DNA of 64,000 bases from Aedes albopictus. Its lineage: Eukaryota > Arthropoda > Insecta > Diptera > Culicidae. The DNA lies in assembly GCF_035046485.1 (NCBI RefSeq), contig NC_085137.1:480804252-480868251 (forward strand), in the 5' to 3' direction. The notes beneath the pieces were generated by a model. That model worked only from the letters and a program-made list of their open reading frames with translations. It ran no database searches and was not told the DNA's origin. The position numbers and the translations under genes were made by a program. The number at the start of each line of letters is the position of its first letter. Position 1 is the stretch's first letter. Of the stretch, positions 33,401 to 45,266 are shown piece by piece.

Positions 33401-36300
33401 AGTATTTGTTGCAATAATTTCTCCTAAAAATTTTTCAGGAATTTTTTTAAGGATTCCTGCAGCAATTCTCGAAGGAAAACCTCCAGAATTTCCTCCAGGT
33501 TTTAATCCAGGAATTTCTCCAGGAACTCCTCCAGAAAACTCTCCAGGAATTACCCCAAGAATTTCTTCAGGAATTCATTATTACTCAAGGAATTGATCCA
33601 GGAATTTCCCCTGCACATCCTTCAGAAACTTCTCCAGGAATTTTTCCTGAAAATCTTCTGGGATTTTTTCAGAAGTTTTCCAGAAAATTCTCCAGGAATA
33701 CCCTCAGGAATTTTTCAGGGATTCCTCCAGGCAGTTTTCCAGGAATTTCTCCTGATATTCTTTCATGAATTGCTTCAGGAATTCCTCCAGGGATTTCTCC
33801 ACGAATTTCTCCAGGAATTTTTGCGAAGATTTCTCCAGAAAATCCTACAGAAGTTCCTCTAAGGATTCTTCCAGCAAATTGACTTGGGAGTTCTTCAGAA
33901 ATTCTTGCAGGAAATTCTACAGAAATACCTTCAGTAATTTTTCAGGGATTCCTTCAAGGATTCCTTCAGGAATTTCTCTAGAGATTCCTCCAGGGATTTC
34001 TTCACAAATTTCTTCAAGAATTTATCCAGGGATTCCTTCAGGAATTCCTTGGAGGATTTCTCCAGGAATTCCTCCAGAAATTTCGCCAGAAATTCCTCCA
34101 AGATTTTTTCAGAAATTGAAAGTAATATAAATCTCCCAGAATTCCTCTGGAGATTCCGCTAGAAGCTTATCTAGTAATTCTTTCAAGAATTCCTCAAGAG
34201 ATTCTTCCAGGAATTTCATCATGGAATCCTCCCAAAGGAATACCTCTAGGAATTCCTCCAGGCATTGCTCCAGGATTTTATACAGGAATTTCTCCAGGAA
34301 CTCCAGGAATTCCAGCAGAAATTACCCCAGGACATCCTTCATAAATTTTGTTAGCAATGTCTCTAGACATTCCTCCAGGCATTTCTCCAGGAATTTCTCC
34401 TGAGATTCCCTCAGAATTTGCTTCAGGAATTTCTCAGAGATTTCTGCACGAATTTCTCCAGGGATTTTCCCATGGATTCCTCCAGGGAATCCTTCTAACA
34501 TTGCTCCAGGAAATCCTCCAGAAGTTCCTCCAAAGATTCTAAGGATTTCTTCAGAAATTCTTCCAGGAGGAGAAATTCTTGGAAAACCTTCAGGAATTTT
34601 TCAGGGATTCCTCCAGGTATTTCTCCAGAGATTTCTCCACAAATTTCTTCAAGGATTTCCCAGGCTTTCCTTCAGGGATTCCTTCGAGGATTTCTCCAGG
34701 AATTCCTCCAGAAATTCCGCTCCAGGAATTTCTCAAAAGATTTTTTTTTCAGATATAGAAATAGAAATTTTCAAGAATTTCTCTGGAGATTCCTCTAGAA
34801 ATTCATCCAGTGACACAGCGTTACATTTTTTTTTCTCAAGAGCAACCTTATGTGTCTCTGACAGATTTTGGGCCGCTGAATTCGAATCTGGCAATCAAAA
34901 AGCCCAAAATCGTACATTTTGCCCTATAAATTGAGGTATAGCTCAAAATTGTGACGTGTTGGAGCAAATCTGAGCCCGGATTCGGATTCAGAGGGCCAAA
35001 ATCTGTCGGAGACACATAAGTTTTCTCTTGAGACAGACCAATAGTTATTTTTTGTTGCGCTGTGTAATTCTTGCAAGAATTTCTTTAGAGATTTCTCCAG
35101 CAATTATCACAGGAACTCCTCTAGGAATTCCTCCAGGCAATTATCCAGGAATTCAGGCAGAAAATACCCCCAGGAGTTTCTTCAGGAACTCCTCCAGGAA
35201 ATTCTCCAGGAATTGCTCCTGGACATCCTTCAGAAACTATGTCAGCATTCCTGAATTGCTGAAATCCTTAAGTGATTTCTTCAGAGATTCTTCAGGAATA
35301 CTTTTAGGATTTTCAAGGGATTCCTCCAGACATTCCTCCAGGAATTCTTTCAGAGATTTATCCAGGAATTGCTTGAGGGGTTTCTGCAGTTAATTCCCCT
35401 CGAATTTCTTCAGAGATATTCCCAGAGATTCCTTCCGGGGATCCTCCAGAAATTCCTCCAAGGGTTCTTCCAGGAAATCCTCCTGGAATTTCTCAAGGGA
35501 TTTTTTTCAGAAATTTCTTCAGCAATTCCTCCCAGAATTCCTCTGGAGATTTCTTCAGTATTTTTTCCAGGGATTGCTCCAAGAATTCATCCAAGAAGTT
35601 TCTCCAGGAAATTCTTCAGGATTTCTTATTGGGTCTCATCCAATAATTCTTCCAGGAATTACGTCATGAATTTGTTCAGAAGTTTCTCCAGGCATTTCTC
35701 CAGGATTCTCTCTAGAGATTTTCCCAGGAATTGATTCAGGGATTCCTCCTGGAATTCAGTCAGAGATTTCTCCAAGAACTCCCCCAAGGATTTTTTGAAT
35801 TTCTCTAAGATTTCCTCTAGGAATTCCTCAAGAGATTTATTCTGAATTTTATCTAGGGATTCCTCCCAGAATTCCTCCAGGAATTTCTCCAGAACTTCCT
35901 CTAAAGAATTCTCCAGAAATTGATCTAGAATTTCATCTAGGATTTCCTCATGAGATCTCTTCAGATATTTGTCTTGGTATTCGTCCCATAATTTATATAG
36001 GGACTCCTCCAGGTATACTTTCAGAAATTCTGTCAGGGGATCCTCCGGGAATTTCTCCGGGAATTCCTCCAGGGATTCTATATGGCTTCCTCCAGGCATT
36101 CCTGTAAGAATCGCTCCAGGGATTTATCCAGGAGGTCTTACAGGGACCGCTCCGGGAATTCCTCGAATTATTTCTTCAAAAATTCCTCTCAGGTTCTCTT
36201 CAAAAATTCATTCAGGAGTTCCTTCAGAAATTTTAGAAAACCTTCAATCATCTTTTCAGAGATGCACCCAAAAACTTCTCCAGGTTTACCTGATGATTTA
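30480..36300. repeat. Long 12-bp-period palindromic array
   Basis: The dominant unit is CCAGGAATTCCT, or near variants, repeated head to tail with a spacing of 12 nt, most regular from about 31250 to 36150. Because 12 is a multiple of 3, all frames stay open for long stretches and translate as Pro-Gly-Ile-Pro, Glu-Phe-Leu-Gln or Ser-Arg-Asn-Ser repeats. None is a gene. Each unit contains the perfect 10-bp palindrome AGGAATTCCT when unmutated, so the tract can form many small cruciforms. A MITE interrupts it at about 34813-35064. Confidence 0.85.
34813..35064. mobile_element. Inverted-repeat MITE inside the 12-bp array, about 252 bp
   Basis: ACACAGCG at the left end and CGCTGTGT at the right. 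Further inward TCTCAAGAG, ACCTTATGTGTCTC, GACAGATTTTGG and GAATCCGAATC pair with their complements. The flanking array sequence is continuous in character on both sides, so the array is older. Confidence 0.75.
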
Positions 36301-36840
36301 GTTTTGATTATTTCAAGAATTTTTGAGGAATTCTTACAGCGAATAGTATTGGAAGACAATTAAAAAAGGACTCATGCAGGAACCAGGGAATTCTAGACCA
36401 AAAAATCCTTATTCTTCCAGAAATTGCTCATCGCTACCAGCATCACCTTGAATCATGTAGATCAGGCGAGTTTTTTAACGTATTGTTTAAAATACAACTG
36501 CGTGACTGCTGAAGGGTTAAATAATGCTTTTAAAATATAATGTTATTATATTCAATTTCATCGTATTGCGTATAGATGTAGAAGCTAGTAGGCACAAATT
36601 TGCTAAGAGTGCTTGCCCCCCCCCCCCCCCCCCCTGACCGGAAAGCTGGCTACGCCCTTGACCACGGGTGCCCAGGACTGAAAGTAAGTAGTAAGTTTCT
36701 CCAATGGATTTTTCCAAAAGTACCTCTTGAGACTCCTGTTGAATAATTTTCAGCGATTGCATTCGGTGTTCCTCGCTAGACTTCCCGGGATTTCTCCCGG
36801 AACTATTCTTAGGAATTTCACTAGAGCTGATCCAAAGACT
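36301..36840. other. Unique gap with a 20-C run
   Basis: No gene. Holds the C run at 36616-36635 and the adjoining GGCTACGCCC motif. Confidence 0.4.
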
Positions 36841-38290
36841 TCTTCATGAGCTTTCCAATAGTTCCTCTCGGGATTTCTTCCAGAGGTTTTCCCTGTATTG
36901 CTCCCAGAGTCGGTCATGAGATTTCATCCGCATTTCCTCCTATAATATCTTCAAAAAATTCTGTGAGCTTTCTTCTACAGTTTCTCCCGGAATTTCTACA
37001 GGAGTTATTTCCGAGATATTTCTCGAAGGCTCTCGCGGGACTTCTTTTGAGGTCCCTCCTGTGTCTACTCTTGAATTTGTTTTTGTGGTTTCTCCTCGGA
37101 CTCCCCATTAAAGATTATTTTCGGTTGTGCCCCTGAGATGTCTCTATTTTTTTTTTGGGTTTTATCCTGGATTTTCTCCCAATCCTCAGTGAGAATTTCT
37201 GCTATTGTTGGTATAACTTAAGTTCTTTCCACGCTTTCTTTCAGAGATTTTCCCAAGATTTTCCTTGTAGCAGGAGTTCTTGCAGTTATCCTCCTGAGAT
37301 ATTTTTTAGACTTTTTCCCGAGATGACTTCCATATTTTTTTCCGGAATCTCTATTGACCAGTGAATGTGGGTGTTTTTCAAGTTTCTCTAATAGTTGCTC
37401 CAGGAGTTCTTTAAGAGCTTTTTTCGGAATACCTATTGAGAAAACCTACGATATATCTTGTAACGAATTACCCGAAAAGTATCGGAAGAAATCCTGGTAA
37501 AATCTAAAAATAGTCTCAGTGAAGACTTATTGGGAAAATCTTGAGAAAAATTTCGGAAAAAATGTAAAGAAAAACTGGGACTTCTAGGAAAAAGTTCTGG
37601 GAGTAATCCGACTTACTTAGGAGTAACTTGTTACAGAAATCTCGGGAAGAACTCTAAGAGAAACCCTAGAAAATTCCATGGAAGAACTTCTGCAGAAATC
37701 TCGCAAAAATCTCAGGACAAAGTGTTGAAAATTCATCCCAAAAAACCACTAAGAGAAAGTTCCTGAAGGAACTTTGGAATTTTTTTGGAAGATATTTGGA
37801 AGGAATTCAGCGAAAAACTATGAAAGATATTCCGGAATGTACTCTTGCTGAGATCTCGCAAAAGACTCCTGCATAAAACGCTGAGAGAAACCCTGGTAGA
37901 AATACCAGAAACAACTCTCAGAAGTCCTCAGAAGGAACACCGGAAAAATCTTGGAAGGAAATCTGGCAGAAAATCCGGAAATACCTCTGGATGGCACCTA
38001 GGGGAAAACTTTTGGAGAAAAACAAAGAAACACTCTGGTAAAGCTCCAGAAAAAAACTTAGACAAATTCAAGTAAGAATTTCGCGCAGAATCACGGGATT
38101 AACTCTGTGAAAAACTACGAAAGCATTGAAGAACGAATAGGGAAAAAAAGATTCCGTAAGGAATCCAAGAAAAAATCTTGGATAGAATTTCGAATGCAAT
38201 TGCAATCTTTCGGAACGAATTATAAATAATTTTTCAAGCAAATGGCTAAACAAATGTCTCAAGGAATTCCTCATCCCTGAAAAAGTTCTA
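36841..38290. repeat. 12-bp-type repeat; strand polarity inverts near 37.43 kb
   Basis: Up to about 37430 the + strand is pyrimidine-rich (TTCTCCCGGAATTTCT). Beyond it the same words appear as complements (AGAAATCTCGGG, GGAAGAACTCT). Open frames are repeat artefacts. Confidence 0.6.
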
Positions 38291-39019
38291 AATGGGACAG
38301 AGTTTCTCCAGAGTTTACTAGTACTTATCAGAATGGCCAGCTCAATCGGCAGTGCATGATTTTATTCGAGACTATCTGTCCCGGCAATCTTAAAAACGAC
38401 GATCCCCATATAGCTCAAAAGGTCGTGGAGAATAGAATAGAATAGTTAGTTTATAACACGTTTTAGTAATTTGCTCAAAGTCTCAGGTTCCTTTTCACAT
38501 ATTTAGTAGTTTATTCTCACAGCTGTGCGTTTTCGGTAATGTTCTTCGTTCATGAATGGTACTTTACAACATGTACTTCTGGTTCCAATTGAAAAATTTA
38601 TGATATTTCAACTTTTTCACTCAATTCACTCTAGATTTTTGATCATTCCCAGCGATATACCAAAACAAGACTGAATTTTGAAGGGGAATTTTTCGTTCTG
38701 TGAGCAATTAAAACCGTGCTTCAAAAACAAATAAAAAAAGAAAAATTTTTGAAATTTCACAACTTTTAAAATATGAAATTACCTAAAATTTAAATATTTT
38801 GCATTGTAGTAAACCAATTTTGAATCTGTTCGCATGAATAAAAAGCTAAATATAATATTTTTCGATCATTTGAACACAACAATGTTTATGGTCAGACTAA
38901 TGGAAGACGAGATATTGTCGAGTATATGAATTTAAATTTTAGAAAAATTTTCGAAAATCAATGTAGTCAAGTATTGTTTTAATAAGAAAATAATTGGGTT
39001 GTGTGTATCGCCGTCTGTA
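38291..39019. other. Non-coding AT-rich stretch
   Basis: No recognisable gene or element. Confidence 0.35.
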
Positions 39020-39455
39020 GTAATTTGCAGTTTTGGATTTCGGCTAAGCTGCCCATATTCGCATAGTTGACGTAAGCGCCTCTGTAGTTTTCACCATACA
39101 TTTTCAATTTTAGCAACGAATAATACGTAATTCAAGAGTTTTCCGCGTCGACATTTAAATAACAGTTAAATCTTATGCTCTATTTAATAAAATAGGTCAC
39201 AAATATGTACATGTGTTTGATATAAGCTAGTGTATACTGTCATTGCCAATGATGGTTACAACGTTTCGGTCCTCGGATCGACCTTTTTCAGGGCTCGATA
39301 ATAATCAAATGATCAATTTGATGAAGTTTCAAAAATTGACCAGTTGATTTTTATCGAGCCCTGAAGAAGGTCCGACCCGAGGACCGAAACGTCGGCGAAG
39401 ATAACAAACTATCAACGCTAAAACCAAAGACTGCCTAAATCGAAATCCAAAACTG
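39020..39455. repeat. Nested inverted repeats (MITE within MITE-like palindrome)
   Basis: Inner arms: CGTTTCGGTCCTCGG and TTCAGGGCTCGATAA near 39260-39302, with complements near 39356-39393. Outer arms: TTGCAGTTTTGGATTTCG near 39025 and its complement near 39437-39455. Two concentric hairpins separated by unrelated sequence. Confidence 0.65.
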
Positions 39456-40720
39456 CAAAATAAGAAAATTATTTAAAAATTCTTTCTCAACGTACATTTG
39501 AATCAAAATGTTAGCGAGTGACAGTAAAAAATAGTATACGAAGAATGAAATGTATAAAGTGAAAAAATAGAACAAAAAGCGATTTCAAATTGTCAGACTT
39601 GTGAAGAAAGTCGAAAAAATGTCCGCTCTACTGGATTTTTTTTATTCCCGTTTTCGAACTCAAGATATGATTCTACAGTAAAAATTATCATTAGCTTACT
39701 GAGGTCAAAAATGCTATAAATTGGAAATAACAACCTTTTTCCTTGTGACCAAATCAGCAAATTCAAAGCTTATAACGCCGGAGTAAGTTCAATAACCTGC
39801 ATCGCTAGATTTCGCAATAGCTTCCACCGGCGGTACCTTGGGAAGTCACGTTTTAATGCTGCGCCAACTAACGTTTAGCCGGCAATGAAATGAAGTCGGT
39901 AGGCTCGAACGATGGTCGAGTTGTAGCAAAAGAGAAAGTTTGTTTCCATTCATCTGGTGGAGCCTACGCGAATAGCGTTTAGCTGCACCAGTTGATGCAA
40001 CATGAGTCAGCAACATGTGAACGCTGGGGAACTGTCTGTCTTAATTTTACGATAAATGTTTTTAAGGCGCAAAAATTAACGCAATAATTAGTCAATTAGA
40101 TATTATATCATAAGTGTTTCTACATATTGTATAGTTTTTTTTTGTCTTTTTCGTTCTTATCCTATATTTTGCATAAATTCAAAGTTATTATTATTTCTAC
40201 TTCAGGTAAAAACGCATTATTTTAGTGTTCTAGAGATTTTGCAGTTATAAACTTCAAGAAAAAGTTGATCACAAAAACCTCTGTCCTGTCAAACGAACTT
40301 TCAGTTTCATAATGTAATGTGAAGGATGCCCCTTTGAAAGAGGAAAACCGTTTTAGTCCGTGCTCATGAAGTTCGCTTTTTTCTGCTTTCGGTGACTTGT
40401 ATGTAATACAAGATGTAAAAGGAAAAGTGAAGGTACTTTCTTTCACGTCTGCTCCGGACAGCCTTAGTGTCTCGCAACGACAAAAATAAAAACCGGTTCC
40501 AAATTTACGTCTCAAATGGCAACGCAGCGTGCTGTGATGATGGTGACGGCAATGACGAGACGAGATGGTCATCATTTACGCAATTCGCAATACCATGCCC
40601 GAAGACGTTCGACGACAGTCGCTGTTAATGACTCAAGCGGAGATTTCGCTGTTAGATTGATACTTTTTCAATGCCATATCAGGGCGCGGGACGCTGCTGC
40701 GCTAAGCAGCGATTATGTGT
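39456..40720. other. Upstream flank of the CRAL-TRIO gene, no gene seen
   Basis: Unique, increasingly GC-balanced from about 39760. An 83-codon + strand frame (40516-40767) with a reasonable start context shows no family features, and I do not call it. Confidence 0.35.
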
Positions 40721-40727
40721 GCTTTTG

Positions 40728-40735
40728 TGACGTCA
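40728..40735 (+). promoter_or_regulatory. CRE-type site TGACGTCA
   Basis: Perfect TGACGTCA inside the 10-bp palindrome GTGACGTCAC, the consensus for CREB/ATF factors. It lies in a GC-balanced island about 0.95 kb before the CRAL-TRIO coding exon, so it could belong to a proximal promoter (inference). Confidence 0.35.
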
Positions 40736-41638
40736 CAGAGGTTTGTTTGGAATGTCAAGTAAAATAGAAGCGCACAAACGAGTTTTGTCGTTGAATGGTG
40801 TGTGGTGCGGTGTTTCGCCGCCAGGTTGACATCAACGCGATTTTTTGTTGGATGGTCAATTCACACCTGTGTTTACTTATAGCCATATATTGTGCTGTCG
40901 TGGTGTTGATCCACTACAAATTCAGATGAATCCTGTTTGAGATGTTTGATAATCTTGCTGCGAAGCAGAATTCCTAATTAAATTTCCAAATACATGTGTT
41001 CTTTGTTTGTTCAATGACTGTTTCACACACTTATTTCTGAAACACATGTTCACATGTTATAAACTATTTCGGCGAACCTGCATTCTTTCAAACTTGCATT
41101 TGTAGCAACCGTTAAAAAGGATTACGATGAAGAGCAAGTATTCAGAATGTGACGTTTGTTTATCTGTTCTGTGTATTTCAGATACAGAAACAATGGACAA
41201 AACCGAAATCGTTCTTGTTTATATTATTTTCTAACATCATACGAATCATTTATGACAATCAAACAGTCTTGAGCTTGTGCGTCTTGCTTCAGCGCACAAT
41301 GCTTTTATTGAAATAATGTTTTAAAACTAAATAGCACGTTTTTGCTGTCGCATCACTTCACGGAAGACGAACTCGCCATAGTATGGCGCATCAACGTAGG
41401 AATGTCTAAATATCGCAAACTTGTTATTATGAACACTTGAATCAGCTTTCATTGTTCCATTGAGAATCCTGGTAAGATTCACATACCAAGAGTATGCTTT
41501 ACCAGTAAAGGAAGATATTTGCTGTTCGGTTCGGTTGTACTATGTTTAGAACACCAAGTTTGTAAACGGTGCAATTACAATATCACAATCCTGTAACACA
41601 TTCCTGCTTATATTCTGTTCAACATACTAACGCACATT

Positions 41639-41659
41639 CTTCGTCTCCTTTCCCAACAG
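41639..41659 (+). other. 3' splice acceptor before the CRAL-TRIO exon
   Basis: A pyrimidine tract (TTCGTCTCCTTTCCCAACAG) ends in CAG at 41657-41659, 14 nt before the family-consistent ATG. It implies at least one upstream non-coding exon. Confidence 0.7.
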
Positions 41660-41673
41660 TGGCCGCCTTAAAC

Positions 41674-42630
41674 ATGTGCAAAGCCCCCGAATCGTACGAG
41701 ACGTACGCCTTCAATCTTCCGGACAAATTCAAACTGGCCGCTCAGGACGAACTCCGCGAGGACGACGACATCCGGGAGAACGCGCTCAAGCAGTTCCGCG
41801 AGTGGATCGCCAAGCATCCGCTGATCAAGAAATGCCGCACCGACGCTCCGTTCCTACTGCGGTTCCTGCGAACCAAGAAATTCTCCATCCCTGCCGCCAC
41901 GGAAATGCTCGAGAAGTACCTCTCCATCCGTCAGATCTACCCCAACTGGTTCCACAAGCTGGATATCAACGACGCAGAATTGGAGGCCATCATCGACACC
42001 GGGTATCTGTTTGCCCTGCCCGAACGTGACGAACGTGGCCGCAAGATTGTGTTCTCCTGCGCCGGCAAGTACGATACCAATCGCTTCACAGCCGCCCAGT
42101 TGATCCGGGTCCACTCGATGGTCGTCGAGGCTCTCTTGGACGAAGAAGAATCGCAGATCGCCGGCTACGTTCACGTGATCGATGATTCCGATCTGACGAT
42201 GGGATTCCTCGGAATCTGGTCTTTCACCGATATCAAGAATCTGGCTAACTGCGTCCAGAACTCGCTACCGATGCGACAGAAGGAGAACCACTTCGTCAAC
42301 CTGCCATCGTTCGCCAACAAACTGTCCGATTTCATCCTTTCCGTTCTGAGCGAGAAACTGAAGAACCGTGTGTTCGTCCACAAAAGCATGGACGAGCTGA
42401 AGACCAAGGTGAACCCCAAACTGCTACCCAAAGAATACGGCGGTACCGTCCCGATGGCTGAGTGCGTTGCGCAGTTCAAGGCGTCCCTGAAGGCGAAACG
42501 AGACCAGCTGGTTGCGCTCGACGAGATGCAGATCGAGATCAACAAAAACTCTGCCTACTGGGCCGAAACTACCGACGCAGATATCGCTGCCGGAGTGATC
42601 GGTAGCTTCCGGAAGCTGGAGGTCGACTAG
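41674..42630 (+). CDS. CRAL-TRIO (Sec14-like) lipid-transfer protein, 318 aa
   Basis: Cytosolic carrier of a hydrophobic ligand, of the alpha-tocopherol-transfer-protein/clavesin family; the ligand cannot be told from sequence. The CRAL-TRIO N-terminal helical domain spans about residues 25-80, with the hallmark PFLLRFLRTKKF at 59-70. The Sec14 lipid-binding domain spans about 95-258 and closes with LPKEYGG (251-257). Lys228 and Arg232 in SEKLKNR align with the phosphoinositide-contacting basic pair of alpha-TTP. Length is normal for the family and the protein is complete. The start is set by the acceptor 14 nt upstream and the AAAC-ATG context. The frame is open 35 codons further but that part is intron. 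The whole coding region is one exon, and third codon positions are GC-rich in sharp contrast to the AT-rich flanks. There is no signal peptide or membrane segment. Confidence 0.95.
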   Translation: MCKAPESYETYAFNLPDKFKLAAQDELREDDDIRENALKQFREWIAKHPLIKKCRTDAPFLLRFLRTKKFSIPAATEMLEKYLSIRQIYPNWFHKLDINDAELEAIIDTGYLFALPERDERGRKIVFSCAGKYDTNRFTAAQLIRVHSMVVEALLDEEESQIAGYVHVIDDSDLTMGFLGIWSFTDIKNLANCVQNSLPMRQKENHFVNLPSFANKLSDFILSVLSEKLKNRVFVHKSMDELKTKVNPKLLPKEYGGTVPMAECVAQFKASLKAKRDQLVALDEMQIEINKNSAYWAETTDADIAAGVIGSFRKLEVD

Positions 42631-42736
42631 GTCCCCCTGTTTTTTTTTTTAATTCCCCTCTAGAAATCCCCTTTACTTTTTATTCTAACGTTAACGTTCA
42701 ATGGGTGCCGAATAACTTCGGTAGCTTTTTATCAGA

Positions 42737-42742
42737 AATAAA
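42737..42742 (+). terminator. Polyadenylation signal AATAAA, proximal
   Basis: First AATAAA after the CRAL-TRIO stop, about 107 nt downstream. It would give a short 3' UTR. Confidence 0.5.
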
Positions 42743-43278
42743 TGTAGTTCTATTCAAACTTAGGTAAACAAATGATAATTAGTTAAAAATGTGAGAAAGA
42801 GACGATTTCAGCTAGAAACGATCCTCTATCCCTCCAAACAGGTGGAACAAAGTTACCAAAACTCAACTGTATCGCTATTGAATGCTATCGAATTTTATGC
42901 GTAGGGCCGGGGATTATTCGCTCCCAAAAACTACTTCCATAGCAAAATGTAGAATTGTACTGCTTATTTGTTTACTTTTATATCCCGACAGCAAAACTCT
43001 TCTCTGTGATTATGGTTTCAGAAACTAGCACAGACTAGGACGAGGTAAAATTAATCTAAATCCTTAACTTATTACTTATACTCTGTCCGCTATATTATAC
43101 CTTACGAAAAATTTATGCACGGTATGGAAAGGAACATGTAATCTTCATGTATTTAGTGAGTAGAATAGGTCGACCTCCTCAATATCTTCCTCCTCCGTTC
43201 CCTTGAGATGTGTATTATCGAACATTTTATGCAAACATAAACGTTACGTATTTGCTTATCAGCAATGTTTTATCAAAT

Positions 43279-43284
43279 AATAAA
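43279..43284 (+). terminator. Polyadenylation signal AATAAA, distal
   Basis: Second AATAAA, about 650 nt after the stop. The intervening sequence lacks repeats, consistent with an alternative longer 3' UTR. Confidence 0.4.
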
Positions 43285-43299
43285 GTTTAGGAAAGTTTA

Positions 43300-44060
43300 C
43301 TTTTGACTGTATTTACTTCATTCCGAAAATCCAAAAAAAAATTCTCATTGTTTCTCTTGCTGATCCAACACTCCTAAAGACAGGACTGCAACTGCGAAAA
43401 TACTTAGAATTGTCACCATGTCAAAGGGTGCATCAATACTTCATCAATACCGGAACCAAAAAAACAAATGTTCTCCTTTCAAAAAAAAATCAACAATGGT
43501 TTGTTTGATTGAAATGATGTCTTCTTAGACGTTCCAGGATATTTAAAAGGCTTTTGACAAAAAATACACTGCGAGTAATATTCATTTCGGATATGTGTTA
43601 GATACCATATAAATTCCATTTTCCAAAAAACTTACCCTTCATTTTTTTATTAATTTTCTGTAGAAAGCTAACTTTTTGCCTCAGAATTTTCCAAGTAGCT
43701 CCAGGATAGTCAAATATTTCTAACTATTTTTCTCAAATTTTTATTTTTCATTGATTTCCAAAAAAATAGAAGGAAACAATAGATTCTACGTAGTATTTCC
43801 AACGAAAACGATATGCATATTTTTTTTCTACATCCAACCGTTCATAAGCTACAGTGAGTTCAAGAAAAAAAAAATAATATTAAAAAGTCTATAAGAACTT
43901 TTGAAATAATGCATGAGAATTTTTACTATTTAATTGTTTTAGTATAAAAATATATGTATTGACTAGCTGTCCCCGGCAAACTGCTTACTGTGTTTTTTTG
44001 ACGTTTCAAGTCCCTAGCCAAGTCAAAGTCCTCGTTCAAAATGTATGAAATTTATCCATG
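43300..44060. other. Non-coding AT-rich stretch
   Basis: No gene recognised. TGACTAGCTGTCCCCGGCAA near 43960 resembles the end of a dispersed element. Confidence 0.3.
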
Positions 44061-44553
44061 TTTTTTGCCTCATAAACCGGGATTCGGGATTTTTATTATA
44101 CAAATCCCGGGAAAATCCAAAGTTTTCAAAATACAATAAAAAATGCGTGGAAAAAATCCCAAAACCTTTATTTTTTTGGTCTAATAAAAACATTGCTTTT
44201 TCGTATATTTTCATTATTGTGAATATTAACTTTCTAGCTAATTCTACACTTAGGTATAATAATGTAAAACGTTCTAGGTGGAATTCCAGGAGAAACTTTC
44301 GTCGGATTTTTATGGCTTTTATTGGAGAAGTTTTGAGAATTTTTCTCGAATATTGGTTGGAAAAGGTTGGATGAGTGATTTGAAAATTTTCCAATGGTAG
44401 ATTCTTATGATTGCTTGAAAAATTCAAATAATCCATGAAAGATTCTTATAGAAGCTGTTTTCAAAATTGTTTCATAAAATGTATAAGAGATGCCTTTAAA
44501 CCACCTAAAGTTTCTGGTTTTACCTTCAACAATTCTATCCAGCAATTTCTCTA

Positions 44554-44828
44554 ATTGAGGGGGTTAGAAGCAATGGGGTGTAAGTGACAAAAACACACTT
44601 TCGAGTAAATGAGGTGTAAAGTTTTTCACCAAGTTTTCATCCCATACAAAATGTATGGAGTTTGAAAATCATCCCAATTTTCCCTGATTTATTGTAATTT
44701 TTCCAAACATCGTAGAAACAATCTTAAAAAAGTTCCTGAAAGCATGAAATCTGAAGAATTTTATGATATGCTCAGCTCAAAATCGATAAAATGGTCACTT
44801 ACACCCCTTTGATTCTGGGCCCCTCAAT
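44554..44828. mobile_element. TA-flanked MITE, 275 bp
   Basis: ATTGAGGGG and GGGGTGTAAGTGA at the left are mirrored by TCACTTACACCCC and CCCCTCAAT at the right. TA lies at 44552-44553 and 44829-44830. Confidence 0.75.
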
Positions 44829-45266
44829 TATTGTTTATTTGGAGGAATGTTGAACCCTCAGCAATATCTTTAGATGTTACTTTTGTTGTTTTGAATTTCG
44901 ATGAATTTTGTTTTTTGTATTTTTATGATTTTCTGGTATTACATTACTATCGGAATGGGTTGAGCATTCCAGCGTTTAAGTAGACTTTAGTTGATAATAA
45001 TCAAAGGGTTCCCGAAGATAATCACGACATTGCCAAAAAAATTTCAAATATTACATAATAAAGCCCTGGTGCAGTTCCGTTAGGAACTCTTTAACAAGCT
45101 TCCAAAAATACTGTGATTTATATGAGCGGCTTTTAGCTATAATTTGGTTGGAAATGCGTTATTTCGTATATTATGAAAATATCATAAAGAAACCTTGCAG
45201 TAAATTCTGCTAACAAAATGTTGCAACAAAAATGGTCATTATTTCCAGCAATACTACCGGAATAAC

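Noticed and set aside
31500..36300. Long open frames on both strands (90-146 codons, Pro-Gly-Ile, Glu-Phe-Leu or Ser-Arg-Asn rich)
   Set aside because: They are translations of a 12-bp tandem repeat, whose length keeps every frame open. They lack start context and family features.
40222..40767. Opposing frames of 117 codons (-) and 83 codons (+) upstream of the CRAL-TRIO exon
   Set aside because: No domain or signal peptide. The location fits promoter or intron sequence better. Transcript data could revive the + strand frame.
44023..44436. 137-codon minus-strand frame
   Set aside because: AT-rich, Phe/Lys/Ile-rich composition, mirrored by a similar-length frame on the other strand, within a probable element. 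Likely chance.
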